This document shows positions 53,042 to 62,635 of a stretch of 64,000 bases of DNA, one piece after another. The translations under genes were made by a program, and so were the position numbers. How positions within the stretch are numbered: the stretch's first letter is position 1; each line of letters opens with the position of its first letter. The DNA is from Bradyrhizobium acaciae (lineage in GTDB: Bacteria > Pseudomonadota > Alphaproteobacteria > Rhizobiales > Xanthobacteraceae): contig NZ_JACMYK010000012.1 of the NCBI RefSeq assembly GCF_020889785.1, positions 37,330-101,329 of the forward strand, in the 5' to 3' direction. The notes under the pieces are model-generated. The model worked only from the letters and a program-made list of their open reading frames with translations. It had not been told where the DNA came from and did no database searches.

Positions 53042-53872
53042 TCAGCTCCCCCGAAACACCGGCTTGCGCTTCTCGACGAAGGCCTGCACGGCCTCCCTGT
53101 GATCCGCCGTCGTGGTGAGGCGGATCAGCCGCTCGGCCTCGTGGTCGCGCGCGGTGGCGAAATCGAACTGCAGCGCCTCGTCGAGATTGTCCTTCATGTA
53201 GCGCAGCGCCAGCGTCGGGCCTTCGGCGATCGACTTCGCCAGCGCGAACGCTTCGTCCTGCAGCACCTCGTCGGGCACCACGCGGTTGACGAGGCCGATC
53301 TGCTCGCACCTTGCGGCGTCGACCTTCTCGGAGGTGAACATCAGCTCGCGGGCGCGCGAGGTGCCGACCAGGCGCGTCAGCAACCAGGCCATGCCATAGT
53401 CGCCGCTCAGCGCCACGCGCAGATAGCCGGTCGAGATGAAGGCGGATTGCGCGGCGATCCGGATGTCGCAGGCCATCGCAATGGCGAGGCCGGCGCCGAC
53501 CGCAGGGCCGGGAAGTGCTGCAATGGTCGGCTTGCGCACCGAGGCGAGGGCACCGGTGAGCAGGCGCTGGCGCTCCTGCAGATCCGCCACCTTGTCCTCA
53601 TAGGACATTTCGAGCTTCTTCGGATCGCGATTTGCGCCCATGCCCTTGACGTTGCCGCCGGCGCAGAACGCCTTGCCGGCACCGGTGACGAGCAGCACGC
53701 CGACCTCGGGGTTCTCGCCGCAGGTTCGGATCATCGTGCGCAGCGCCGGCGTCAGCGTGTCCGACAGCGAGTTGCGGGCATCCGGACGGTTCAGCGTGAT
53801 GACGGCGACGCGGTCGCGCATCACGCAGAGCAGTTCGTCGGTGCCGGTCTCGATCTTGATTTCGTTCGACAT
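53042..53872 (-). CDS. Enoyl-CoA hydratase/isomerase family protein (atypical active site)
   Basis: A 276-residue crotonase-fold protein. The oxyanion loop AFCAGGNVKGM and the GPAVGAGLAIAMACDIRIA region are present, but the two Glu residues of true hydratases are replaced (Ala/Leu in GLAIA, and Gly in ISTGYLRVALSGDYG). It is therefore more likely an isomerase or another crotonase reaction. GGAGGAAAC precedes the ATG; an upstream extension lies in a repeat and was rejected. It is downstream of a short-chain dehydrogenase on the same strand, separated by a repeat. Confidence 0.88.
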   Translation of the reverse strand: MSNEIKIETGTDELLCVMRDRVAVITLNRPDARNSLSDTLTPALRTMIRTCGENPEVGVLLVTGAGKAFCAGGNVKGMGANRDPKKLEMSYEDKVADLQERQRLLTGALASVRKPTIAALPGPAVGAGLAIAMACDIRIAAQSAFISTGYLRVALSGDYGMAWLLTRLVGTSRARELMFTSEKVDAARCEQIGLVNRVVPDEVLQDEAFALAKSIAEGPTLALRYMKDNLDEALQFDFATARDHEAERLIRLTTTADHREAVQAFVEKRKPVFRGS

Positions 53873-53898
53873 GTTTCCTCCGGGGGCCAAGTCCTGAC

Positions 53899-53982
53899 CG
53901 TCATTGCGAGGAGCGAAGCGACGAAGCAATCCATACTTCAGCTTGCAGCGACATGGATTGCTTCGCTCCGCTCGCAATGACG
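53899..53982. repeat. Palindromic repeat, CATTGCGAG family (copy 2)
   Basis: CGTCATTGCGAGGAGCGAAG ... GAAGCAATCCAT and ACATGGATTGCTTCGC ... CTCGCAATGACG. It is a more compact form of the element at 19717. Confidence 0.75.
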
Positions 53983-54035
53983 AATGTGGCGGCGGCTGCG
54001 AGCCAGCCTACGCCGTTTGCATGATCTCCGTCATC

Positions 54036-54737
54036 TCAAAACTTCTCAACCCAGGGCCGCAATTCCAGCTCCCAGGTCCAGGCGCTGCGCGGCTGCTGCA
54101 GCACGTTCCAGTAGCTCAATGCAATCGCGTCGGGGTCGAGCATCGAGTCCGGCCGGTCGGCGGGCTCGGTGCGGGCGGCGCTGCGGATCCCGCCGTCGAT
54201 CACGAAATGCGCGACGTGGATGCCCTGCGGCGACAATTCGCGCGCCATGCTCTGCGCCAGCCCCCGCAGGGCGAACTTGCCCATCGCGAACGGCGCCGAT
54301 TGTGCATAGCCCTTGACGCTGGCGGAGGCGCCGGTGAACAGGATCGCGCCTTTCTTGTTGGGCAGCATGCGCTTCGCCGCCTCCTGCGCCACCAGGAAGC
54401 CGCCGAACGCCGAGACGGCAATTGCACGTTCGACCTCTGACGGCACCAACTCGGCGAAGGGACCGCGGCTGCGGCCGGATGCGTTGTAGACCACGAGGTC
54501 GGGGGTTCCGATTTCGCGCTCGACCAGACCAAAAAGGCGTTCGACATCTTCGGCCTTGGTGGCATCGCAGGCATAGGCCTTCGCACCGGTTTCGGTGCAG
54601 AGCGCGCCGAGCTTCTCGATGCTGCGGGCGCCCAGCGCCACGCGAATTCCCTCCCGCGAAAATAGCCGCGTCAGCGAGGCGCTGAGGCCCTCGCCGGCGC
54701 CGACGATCAGGGCGATCTTGTATTTCGGAATATCCAT
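54036..54737 (-). CDS. Short-chain dehydrogenase/reductase family protein (Phe in place of catalytic Tyr)
   Basis: A 233-residue SDR. The nucleotide-binding motif is GAGEGLSA (residues 13-20) and NAS (residues 85-87) stands in the NAG position. The usual YxxxK is FAMGK (F150, K154), so the catalytic Tyr is missing; a group of related SDRs with this change is known to me by pattern only. It may act by another residue or bind without catalysis. AAAGGAAAG precedes the ATG. It is divergent from an acyl-CoA dehydrogenase gene, with 35 bp between start codons. Confidence 0.86.
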   Translation of the reverse strand: MDIPKYKIALIVGAGEGLSASLTRLFSREGIRVALGARSIEKLGALCTETGAKAYACDATKAEDVERLFGLVEREIGTPDLVVYNASGRSRGPFAELVPSEVERAIAVSAFGGFLVAQEAAKRMLPNKKGAILFTGASASVKGYAQSAPFAMGKFALRGLAQSMARELSPQGIHVAHFVIDGGIRSAARTEPADRPDSMLDPDAIALSYWNVLQQPRSAWTWELELRPWVEKF

Positions 54738-54772
54738 TGGGCTTTCCTTTGCTCGGCCGGAGGAGGATAGTC

Positions 54773-56590
54773 GTGCCCAAACAAATGAGCACCGCAGCCG
54801 GGAATTCAATGCAGCCGCACAAGCAGGATCCGAAAACGTCGTCCGCCAGCCAGCCGGGCTTGCTCGCGCCGGACACGACGGGAATGAATTTCTACCGGGC
54901 CGATCCGGCGCTGACGGATATTCTGAAACTGCATTTGCCTGACGCGTTGTTCCGCCACATCGAGCCGCATCTCGACCGGCTCGGCGGACTGGCCGGCGGT
55001 TACCTCGACGAATGCGCGCGACTTGCCGACCGACATACGCCGGTGCTGCACCAGCGCGACAAGTTCGGCCGCGACGTGCAAACGATCGAATATCATCCGG
55101 CCTATCGCGAGATCGAGAAGGCCGCGTTCGGCGAGTTCGGCATTCATGCGCTTTCGCTGCGCAAGGGCATCATGGGCTGGCCCGACAAATATCCTGTCGT
55201 CGCCAAGCACGCCTTCACCTTCCTGTTCAACCAGACCGAATTCGGCATGGGCTGCCCGATCAACGTCACCGACGGCTGCGCAAAGCTGTTGGCGAATTTC
55301 GGCAGCGAGGCGTTGAAGGCGAAGTATCTCGACGGCCTGACCCAGACCGACATGAACAGACTGACGCAAGGCGGCCAGTTCATGACCGAGAAGGAAGGCG
55401 GCTCCGACGTCGGCACGCTGACCACGCGCGCGGTGCAGGAGGGTGATCACTGGCGGCTCTACGGCGAGAAGTGGTTCTGCTCGAACGCCGATGCCAAGGT
55501 GGTGATGCTGCTGGCGCGCCCCGAGGGCGCGGGGCCGGGCACCCGCGGCGTCGGCCTGTTCCTGATGCCGCGTTTCCTCGACGACGGTTCGCAGAACCAT
55601 TATCGGATCGTGCGGCTGAAGGACAAGCTCGGCACCCGTTCGATGGCCTCGGGCGAGATCAAGTTCGACGGCGCGATCGCCTATGCCGTCGGCAAGCTCG
55701 ACCGTGGCTTCGTGCAGATGGCCGAGATGGTGAACTCGTCGCGGCTGTCCAACGGCGTGAAGTCGACCGCGCTGATGCGCCGTGCCTGGCACGATGCGAT
55801 CACAGTTGCGCGGGGCCGCGTGGTGTTCGGTCAGCGCATCATCGACCTGCCGCTGGCGCGGCGGCAGCTGATGAAGATCATGCTGCCGACCGAGCAGGCG
55901 CTGTCGATGAGCTTCCTGACCGCGGACGCGCTCGACCGCGCCGAGGCCGGCAGCCAGGATGCCGCAGCGTTGCTCCGCATCTTGACGCCGACCTTGAAAT
56001 TCCGTGCCACCCGCGATGCCAGAAAAGTCTGCGGCGACGCGATGGAGATGCGCGGAGGCATCGGCTACATCGAGGAATTCGTCACGCCGCGGCTGCTGCG
56101 CGATGCGCATCTCGGCTCGATCTGGGAGGGCACCGGCAATATCGTCGCGATCGATGCGCTGAAGCGTGCGGTCGGACGCCACGGTGCCGACAATGCGCTC
56201 GCCGCCGATCTGCATGCGCGGCTCGATGACAGTCCGAATGTGCCGCAAGCCTGGCGCAACCGGCTGCGCGAGCTCAGCGACCGCGCAATTGCGTTCGCCC
56301 GCGAAGTCGCAGGCCGCATCGACAATGAGGGCGATGCGCGGCGCGCGACCAGCCTGCTCTATCATGTCGCAAGCGCCGTGGCGCTGGCGTGGGAGGGCGG
56401 TCGCATCCACGAGATGCGCGGCGACGCGCGCCGGCTGCTGCTGTCGCGGATGGTGATCGACCATCGCGTGATGCCGGGTGATCCGTTCCGGCTAGCGGAA
56501 AATACCGTTCAGCGCAGGATGACCGATCACCTGCTCGGCGATCGCGCCGTCGGCATGGCCGAGGTTGGCGAATTGCTTGTCGCAGCGTAG
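54773..56590 (+). CDS. Acyl-CoA dehydrogenase family protein, AidB-like group
   Basis: A 605-residue flavoprotein. Its middle part has MTEKEGGSDVGTLTTRA, like AidB (MTEKQGGSDV), and KVCGDAMEMRGGIGYIEEF and IWEGTGNIVAID form the C-terminal ACAD motifs. It may oxidise acyl-CoA thioesters, or protect DNA as AidB does; neither can be decided. I use GTG 54773, with AGGAGGA 5 bp upstream; ATG 54785 is further from the ribosome site. Confidence 0.88.
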   Translation: MPKQMSTAAGNSMQPHKQDPKTSSASQPGLLAPDTTGMNFYRADPALTDILKLHLPDALFRHIEPHLDRLGGLAGGYLDECARLADRHTPVLHQRDKFGRDVQTIEYHPAYREIEKAAFGEFGIHALSLRKGIMGWPDKYPVVAKHAFTFLFNQTEFGMGCPINVTDGCAKLLANFGSEALKAKYLDGLTQTDMNRLTQGGQFMTEKEGGSDVGTLTTRAVQEGDHWRLYGEKWFCSNADAKVVMLLARPEGAGPGTRGVGLFLMPRFLDDGSQNHYRIVRLKDKLGTRSMASGEIKFDGAIAYAVGKLDRGFVQMAEMVNSSRLSNGVKSTALMRRAWHDAITVARGRVVFGQRIIDLPLARRQLMKIMLPTEQALSMSFLTADALDRAEAGSQDAAALLRILTPTLKFRATRDARKVCGDAMEMRGGIGYIEEFVTPRLLRDAHLGSIWEGTGNIVAIDALKRAVGRHGADNALAADLHARLDDSPNVPQAWRNRLRELSDRAIAFAREVAGRIDNEGDARRATSLLYHVASAVALAWEGGRIHEMRGDARRLLLSRMVIDHRVMPGDPFRLAENTVQRRMTDHLLGDRAVGMAEVGELLVAA

Positions 56591-56616
56591 GCTCGTAGTT
56601 GGCTGCTCGGGTAGTC

Positions 56617-56749
56617 TCACCTCTCCCATAGGGAGAGGTCGGATCGCGCCAGCGATCCGGGTGAGGGGTTGCGCTCTATTGATCGACCTGAACCCCTCAC
56701 CCGGACCGCATCTTCGATGCGCTCCGACCTCTCCCTTTGGGAGAGGTGG
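56617..56749. repeat. Palindromic repeat, CTCTCCC...GGGTGAGGGGTT family (copy 2)
   Basis: CACCTCTCCCATAGGGAGAGG ... GGGTGAGGGGTTG and AACCCCTCACCCGG ... CCTCTCCCTTTGGGAGAGGTGG. The same arms occur at 31409-31560 but with a different central part. Confidence 0.72.
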
Positions 56750-56786
56750 AGAGCGTGCGCAACAAAAAACATGAGAGGAAATTCCG

Positions 56787-57875
56787 ATGAAGGCCGCCGT
56801 CCTGCATGAAGTCAATCAGCCGCTGGTGATCGAAGACGTCAGCGTGCCCAATCCGGGGCCGCGCGAGGTCCTGATCCGCACCGCGGTTGCGGGCCTCTGC
56901 CATTCCGACCTGCACTTCATGGAAGGCCTTTATCCGCATCCGTTGCCCGCCGTACTCGGCCATGAATCGGCCGGCGTGGTCGAGAAGGTCGGCTCCGACG
57001 TCAATTACGTGAAGCCCGGCGATCACGTCGTCACCTGCCTCTCGGTGTTCTGCGGCACCTGCGATAATTGCACCACCGGCCGCACCGTGCTGTGCACCGA
57101 CACCACGGTGAAGATGCTGCCCGGCGCCTCCAACCGCCTGTCCTGGGGCCGGAAGGAGAAGCTGAACCAGTTTCTCAACCTGTCGTCGTTCGCCGAGCAG
57201 ATGCTGGTGCACGAGAACGCCATCGTGAAGATCAGGAAGGAGATGCCGCTCGATCTGGCCGCGCTGATCGGTTGCGGCGTCATCACCGGTTATGGCGCCG
57301 TGGTGAACACCGCGAAGGTGACCGCCGGCGAGACCGTGGCTGTGATCGGCTGCGGCGGCGTCGGCATGGCGGCGATCAACGGCGCGCAGATCGCCGGCGC
57401 CGGCCGCATCATCGCCATCGACACCAATCCGGCCAAGCTGCAACTTGCGACCAAGCTCGGCGCCACCGACATCGTCGATCCCGCTCGCGGTGACGTGGTG
57501 CAGCAGGTGCGCGAGCTCACCGGCGGCGGCGTGCATCACTCCTTCGAGGTGCTCGGCCGCAAGGAGACCGCCGAGCAGGCCTTCGCCATGCTGGCGGCGG
57601 GCGGCACCGCGACCATCGTCGGCATGATCCCGTTCGGCCAGAAGATCGAGCTGCACGGCTTCGACTTCCTGCGCGAGCGCCGCATCCAGGGCTCGTCGAT
57701 GGGGTCAAACCACTTCCGCGTCGACATGCCGCGCCTAGTCGACTTCTACATGCGCGGCAAGCTGCATCTGGAGGACTGGATCTCGGCCAAGCTGAAGCTC
57801 AGCGAGATCAACGAGGGCTTCGCCAACATGAAGGCCGGCAAGACGCTGCGCAGCGTGATCATGTTCGACAGCTGA
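56787..57875 (+). CDS. Zinc-dependent alcohol dehydrogenase, class III type
   Basis: A 362-residue medium-chain dehydrogenase. Catalytic zinc ligands C38 (AGLCHSDLH), H59 and E60 (LGHES), and structural zinc Cys 89, 92, 95 and 103 (CGTCDNCTTGRTVLC) are present. The NAD site is IGCGGVGMAAINGA. It oxidises alcohols or hydroxyl thiol adducts; the exact substrate is not known. AGAGGAAA lies 8 bp before the ATG. It is on the same strand as the acyl-CoA dehydrogenase, after a repeat. Confidence 0.93.
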   Translation: MKAAVLHEVNQPLVIEDVSVPNPGPREVLIRTAVAGLCHSDLHFMEGLYPHPLPAVLGHESAGVVEKVGSDVNYVKPGDHVVTCLSVFCGTCDNCTTGRTVLCTDTTVKMLPGASNRLSWGRKEKLNQFLNLSSFAEQMLVHENAIVKIRKEMPLDLAALIGCGVITGYGAVVNTAKVTAGETVAVIGCGGVGMAAINGAQIAGAGRIIAIDTNPAKLQLATKLGATDIVDPARGDVVQQVRELTGGGVHHSFEVLGRKETAEQAFAMLAAGGTATIVGMIPFGQKIELHGFDFLRERRIQGSSMGSNHFRVDMPRLVDFYMRGKLHLEDWISAKLKLSEINEGFANMKAGKTLRSVIMFDS

Positions 57876-57881
57876 GCAATC

Positions 57882-57988
57882 TGTCGTCGCCCGGCTCGAC
57901 CGGGCGACCCAGTACGCCGCGGCGGAAGTTGCGTGAAGCAACTGCGGCCGCGGAGTACTGGATGCCCCGCATGAAGCGGGGCATGACA
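57882..57988. repeat. Palindromic repeat, GTCGCCCGG / CCAGTACGCCGC type
   Basis: TGTCGTCGCCCGG ... GGGCGACCCAGTACGCCGCGG and GGCCGCGGAGTACTGGATGCCCCG ... CGGGGCATGACA. The inverted CCAGTACTCC-like arms are imperfect. It lies between convergent genes. Confidence 0.6.
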
Positions 57989-58016
57989 GCGGAGGGTGAC
58001 GCTGCGAACGTCACCT

Positions 58017-58370
58017 TCACCGCGCGACGTGCGCGGACACCGCGAGCCATTTGCCGTTCTGCCGCGCCCAGCAATCGGTGTAGCGGCCATAGGCCTGCTC
58101 GCCGTCGGCGTTGAGATAGCTGGTGCGGGCGTGGATGATGGCGAAATCGCCGAGGATGCGGATCTTGACGTCTTCGGCCTTCAGCCCCTTGATCTTCACC
58201 GGGATCGCCGTCTGCTTCAGGAAGGCGGCGCGGTCGACCAGGCTCTTGTCCGGATTGGTAGCGTAGAAATCCTGTGCCAGGATTTCGTCGAAGCGCTTGA
58301 CGTCGCAGTTCTGAACGGAATCGACGTAGTCCCTGTTGAGCTTAGTGAGCTCTTCGAGGTCTGTGCTCAT
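58017..58370 (-). CDS. Nuclear transport factor 2-like (SnoaL/DUF4440) protein
   Basis: A 117-residue protein with the NTF2-like alpha+beta barrel fold. RFDEILAQDFYATNPDKS and the strands IHARTSYLNADG and CWARQNGKWLAVSAHVAR fit the DUF4440 group. Such proteins bind small ligands, and some act as isomerases. It is a single gene between two repeats; the ATG is preceded by GGAGAAAACCA. No partner is evident. Confidence 0.82.
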   Translation of the reverse strand: MSTDLEELTKLNRDYVDSVQNCDVKRFDEILAQDFYATNPDKSLVDRAAFLKQTAIPVKIKGLKAEDVKIRILGDFAIIHARTSYLNADGEQAYGRYTDCWARQNGKWLAVSAHVAR

Positions 58371-58394
58371 TGGTTTTCTCCTGATTCACCCCAT

Positions 58395-58479
58395 CGTCAT
58401 TGCGAGGAGCGTGAGCGACGAAGCAATCCATGGCTGCGTATGCGGATATATGGACTGCTTCGCTCCGCTCGCAATGACG
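58395..58479. repeat. Palindromic repeat, CATTGCGAG family (copy 3)
   Basis: CGTCATTGCGAGGAGCGTGAG ... GAAGCAATCCATGG and ATATGGACTGCTTCGCTCC ... CTCGCAATGACG. It is close to the copy at 53899. Confidence 0.75.
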
Positions 58480-58490
58480 ATCAGACGCCG

Positions 58491-59963
58491 TCAATCATCA
58501 AACATCTTCGGCGGCACGAAGCCGCCGAACTCGCGCTCGATCAGCTCGGCGAGCTTGAGCGGCGTGCGGTCCTCGAGCCAGGGGCCGACGATCTGGACGC
58601 CGATCGGCAGTCCGTCGGGCGCGAAGCCGGTCGGGATCGCGGTCGAGGGTAGCCCCGGCAGGGTCGCGATGCCGGGCCAGGCGAGTTGGTCGGTGTAGAC
58701 GTGCGGCACACCGTCGATCAGGATCCTGCGCTGCTCCTGGTCGGGCGAATGATCGTGCGGATAGGCCGGCGTCGGCATGATCGGGCAGATCACCGCGTCG
58801 AACGATTTGAACAGCTCGCGCCACTGCGCGCGCAGCCGCGCGCGGCCGCCGTCGGCGATCACCCAGTCGCGATGGCTGAGTGCGATGCCGCGCAGCCGCT
58901 CGGCCTGCAGGCTGGTGTCGCCGGCCGGCAGCGCGGCCGCCGCTGCGCAGGCACCGGAATAGACCTCCGGCGGGAAGGACGCCGCGAGGAACGACAGCAG
59001 GATCCGCATATAGAGCCGTGAGGAGGCGGCAAAGTCCGGCAGCAGCGGGCTTGCGCGCGACACTTTCGCGCCGGCCTTGTCGAGGTTGCTGGCGAGCTTG
59101 TCGATGTTGCCGCGGACCACGCTGTCGGTCGGCAGCACCGGATCGCTGTCGATGACAAGGATGCGGAAATCCTTCAAGGCGGTGTGGCGCGCCGCCGGCA
59201 GGTCCAGCCGGTAGGCCTTGCCCGCTTCGAGCGGATCGGGACCGGCCATCACGTCGAGCACGAGCGCGAGGTCGGCCGCGCCGCGCGCCATCGGGCCGAT
59301 CACCGAAAGATCGCGATCGAACGGCAGGGGCGGCAGCGGCGGCGGAGTGTGGCCGCGCGACGGCAGCAGCGCGAAGGTCGGCTTGTGCGCGTAGATGCCG
59401 CAGTGAAATCCCGGCACCCGCAGCGAGCCGCCGATATCGGAGCCGAGCGACAGCGCGCCATAGCCGGCAGCGAGCGCGGCCGACGATCCGCCGGACGAGC
59501 CGCCAGGCGTACGGCCGAGGTCATAGGGGTTGTTGGTGGTGCCGTAGATCTCGTTGTAGCTCTGCCAGTCGGCGAGCCCGACCGGTACGTTGGTCTTGCC
59601 GAGGATCACGCCGCCGGCGTCCTTCACCCGCTGGATCGAAAGCGCGTCCTCGGCCGGCACGAAGTCCTTTTGCGGCAGGAAGCCCCAGGTCGTCGGCAGT
59701 CCAGCGACGTTGAAGGATTCCTTCACCGTCATCGGGATGCCGAGCAGCGGCTTGTGCTCGCCGCGCGCGATCGCGGCATCCGCGGCGCGTGCAGCAGTGA
59801 GGCCGCGCTCGAAGTCGCGCACGCAGACCGCGTTCACCTTGCCGTCATGGCGCTCGATACGGCCGATCGCATCCTCCGCGAGCTCGACCGCCGAGACCTG
59901 CTTCCTGCGCAGCGCCTCCGACAGTTCGACGGCGGTCTTGTAACTCCATTGTGATTTGGCCAC
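58491..59963 (-). CDS. Amidase signature family protein
   Basis: A 490-residue amidase. The Ser-cisSer-Lys triad is K81 (MTVKESFNVAG), S156 (GGSSGGSSA) and S180 (GSDIGGSLR), the same spacing as in the amidase at 34695. It hydrolyses a small amide; the substrate is unknown. It stands alone, 80 bp downstream of the cytochrome b561 gene on the same strand. No GatC- or AtzG-like partner is adjacent, so it probably acts by itself. Confidence 0.9.
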   Translation of the reverse strand: MAKSQWSYKTAVELSEALRRKQVSAVELAEDAIGRIERHDGKVNAVCVRDFERGLTAARAADAAIARGEHKPLLGIPMTVKESFNVAGLPTTWGFLPQKDFVPAEDALSIQRVKDAGGVILGKTNVPVGLADWQSYNEIYGTTNNPYDLGRTPGGSSGGSSAALAAGYGALSLGSDIGGSLRVPGFHCGIYAHKPTFALLPSRGHTPPPLPPLPFDRDLSVIGPMARGAADLALVLDVMAGPDPLEAGKAYRLDLPAARHTALKDFRILVIDSDPVLPTDSVVRGNIDKLASNLDKAGAKVSRASPLLPDFAASSRLYMRILLSFLAASFPPEVYSGACAAAAALPAGDTSLQAERLRGIALSHRDWVIADGGRARLRAQWRELFKSFDAVICPIMPTPAYPHDHSPDQEQRRILIDGVPHVYTDQLAWPGIATLPGLPSTAIPTGFAPDGLPIGVQIVGPWLEDRTPLKLAELIEREFGGFVPPKMFDD

Positions 59964-60043
59964 GGCGTGCTCCCTGATTTTGACAGATCATGCGCAGAAT
60001 GGAGCAGTCGGGCAAGGCCGCTTGATCGCGATTGCGCCGACAA

Positions 60044-60574
60044 CTAGCCCGGAAGCATGCGCTGCATGATGCGATCGCGGTAGATCAACAGGTGCACCAG
60101 CGCGGTCGCGATATGGATTCCGATCAGCACCAGCAGGGACCATTCAGCGGCCTGATGCAGACCATCGATCGCCTTCCCTGCCGCCGCATTGTCCGAGGCC
60201 AGCATGGGCAGCGGCATCATGTACAGGAACGAGATGGTCCAGCCGCGAAATGATGCAAACAGCCAGCCGCTGACGGTCGTTGCCAATACAAAAACATAGA
60301 GCATCCAGTGTACGGCTTCCGAGCTCAACCGTTGCCAGGCCGGGAGCGAGCTCTCCGGCGCAACCGGATGTGTCAATCTCCAGACGAACCGAACCGAAAT
60401 CAGAACCAGGATGATGATGCCGAACGAAATGTGAAGCGTCATGGCGGCGCCAGGCGCCTGGCCGCGATGAATGTCCGGCATTAGCCAGCCAATCGGGTAT
60501 TGCACGGCCAGCAGGGCGACGATCACCCAATGCAGCAGCTTCGCGGTGGTGCCGTAGTGCAGACGGTCGGTCAT
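60044..60574 (-). CDS. Cytochrome b561 family protein
   Basis: A 176-residue membrane protein with four spans. KLLHWVIVALLAVQYPIGW opens it, and His residues in AMTLHISFGI, DGLHQAAEW and LIGIHIATALVH can bind two b hemes. It transfers electrons between quinol and a periplasmic or metal acceptor. It lies 35 bp after the outer-membrane protein gene, and it probably belongs to the mbfA transcript. Gene length is normal. Confidence 0.88.
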   Translation of the reverse strand: MTDRLHYGTTAKLLHWVIVALLAVQYPIGWLMPDIHRGQAPGAAMTLHISFGIIILVLISVRFVWRLTHPVAPESSLPAWQRLSSEAVHWMLYVFVLATTVSGWLFASFRGWTISFLYMMPLPMLASDNAAAGKAIDGLHQAAEWSLLVLIGIHIATALVHLLIYRDRIMQRMLPG

Positions 60575-60609
60575 GGACTCTCAGCCGATTCTGAAGCCGT
60601 CAGGATAGT

Positions 60610-61476
60610 CTAATAGGGCGTGCTGCGCGCCGATAGATGCGCCATCGGATTGATGGCGCCGCTCGCGCTGGCGCGCTCGCTGCTCTGCTTGGTCCCAGGT
60701 ACCGGGAACGCGTATCCAATGATGGTCTTGACGACGAGCCGGTCGGATGCCCGCGTCAGGCCGTAGCCGACGCCGAAGTCGATATCGAAATCACCCACCT
60801 TGAAGTCGGTCACCGCGAACAATGTGTGCTGCTGCTCGGCGAGCGGGCTGAAGTCGCCGATCTTGCCGAAATCGGCGTAATATTCGAGGCCGACATACAC
60901 GTCGTCCTTCAGCTTGCGCGCCACGCGCGCGGCGGGAGCGAAATCCGCCTCGCCATATCTGCCGAAGCCGATGTCGACGATCGGGTTGACGATGAACTCA
61001 TAGTCCGCGTTGCGCACGCCGATAATGGGGCGGATCTCCAGGCCCCAGCGGGTCTGCGCAAATTTCGGCATCTCGTGGCTGAGCTCGAAATTGACGCCGT
61101 AGAACAGATTGCGCTTGTCGGCGTTCGGCGAGACGAACAGCGTGCGCAGCTTGAAGGCGTCGGACAGAAACTGGCGGTCCTGCACGGCAAACGGCAGATA
61201 GAGCCCGAGCTCCCACCAGTCGGTCATGCCATAGGCAAACTCCGGCGTGCCGTTGAGGCTGTGGTTGGACGGAAATCCGCCGGGGAAGGGCGGATCCTTC
61301 TGGCCGATGCCGACATAGTTGAGATGCTGCTGGATGGTGAATTGGCCTGGCGCCGCGATGCCGGCATTGTAGACCTGAATCTCGTCGGTCGCATTCGCGC
61401 GACCGCTGCATCCGAGCGCGGCCAGCACGATCATGGCTGTGCCGGCCGGAACGCGATGTTTGCGGAAACGGGACAT
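60610..61476 (-). CDS. Outer-membrane beta-barrel-like protein downstream of mbfA
   Basis: A 288-residue protein with a signal peptide (MSRFRKHRVPAGTAMIVLAA... cleavage after RANA). The mature part has many short amphipathic strands (FELSHEMPKF, GLEIRPIIGV, VYVGLEYYADFG, FDIDFGVGYGLT), as in outer-membrane barrels. No domain name is certain. The start is moved from an in-frame upstream codon to ATG 61476, where the signal peptide begins. It is 20 bp from mbfA, so it is probably cotranscribed and may share a metal-linked role. Confidence 0.78.
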   Translation of the reverse strand: MSRFRKHRVPAGTAMIVLAALGCSGRANATDEIQVYNAGIAAPGQFTIQQHLNYVGIGQKDPPFPGGFPSNHSLNGTPEFAYGMTDWWELGLYLPFAVQDRQFLSDAFKLRTLFVSPNADKRNLFYGVNFELSHEMPKFAQTRWGLEIRPIIGVRNADYEFIVNPIVDIGFGRYGEADFAPAARVARKLKDDVYVGLEYYADFGKIGDFSPLAEQQHTLFAVTDFKVGDFDIDFGVGYGLTRASDRLVVKTIIGYAFPVPGTKQSSERASASGAINPMAHLSARSTPY

Positions 61477-61496
61477 CAGGGCACCTCGCTTCCGCG

Positions 61497-62468
<972 letters not shown>

Positions 62469-62497
62469 GGTCAGGCTCTCGTTTAGCCAGCTTAGAA

Positions 62498-62537
62498 TTA
62501 GAATAATTCTAATATGTCTGGTCGGGTGCCGGGTCAA
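62498..62537 (-). promoter_or_regulatory. mbfA promoter with an Irr/ICE-like box over the -10
   Basis: On the minus strand TTGACC (62537-62532), 17 bp, TATTAG (62514-62509) gives a good sigma-70-type promoter. The -10 overlaps the perfect palindrome TTAGAAT-A-ATTCTAA (62498-62512), which matches the iron control element bound by Irr. Irr would repress mbfA when iron is low. The start of transcription would be near 62502, 34 nt before TTG 62468. Confidence 0.72.
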
Positions 62538-62635
62538 TCTGTAATGCCGAGGCCCGACGAGTTTGCTGATCACATCAAGGGAACCAGAGCTTGTGGTGCC
62601 CGTTCGAGTTCCGGCTGCTTATGAGCGGAGAGGTC

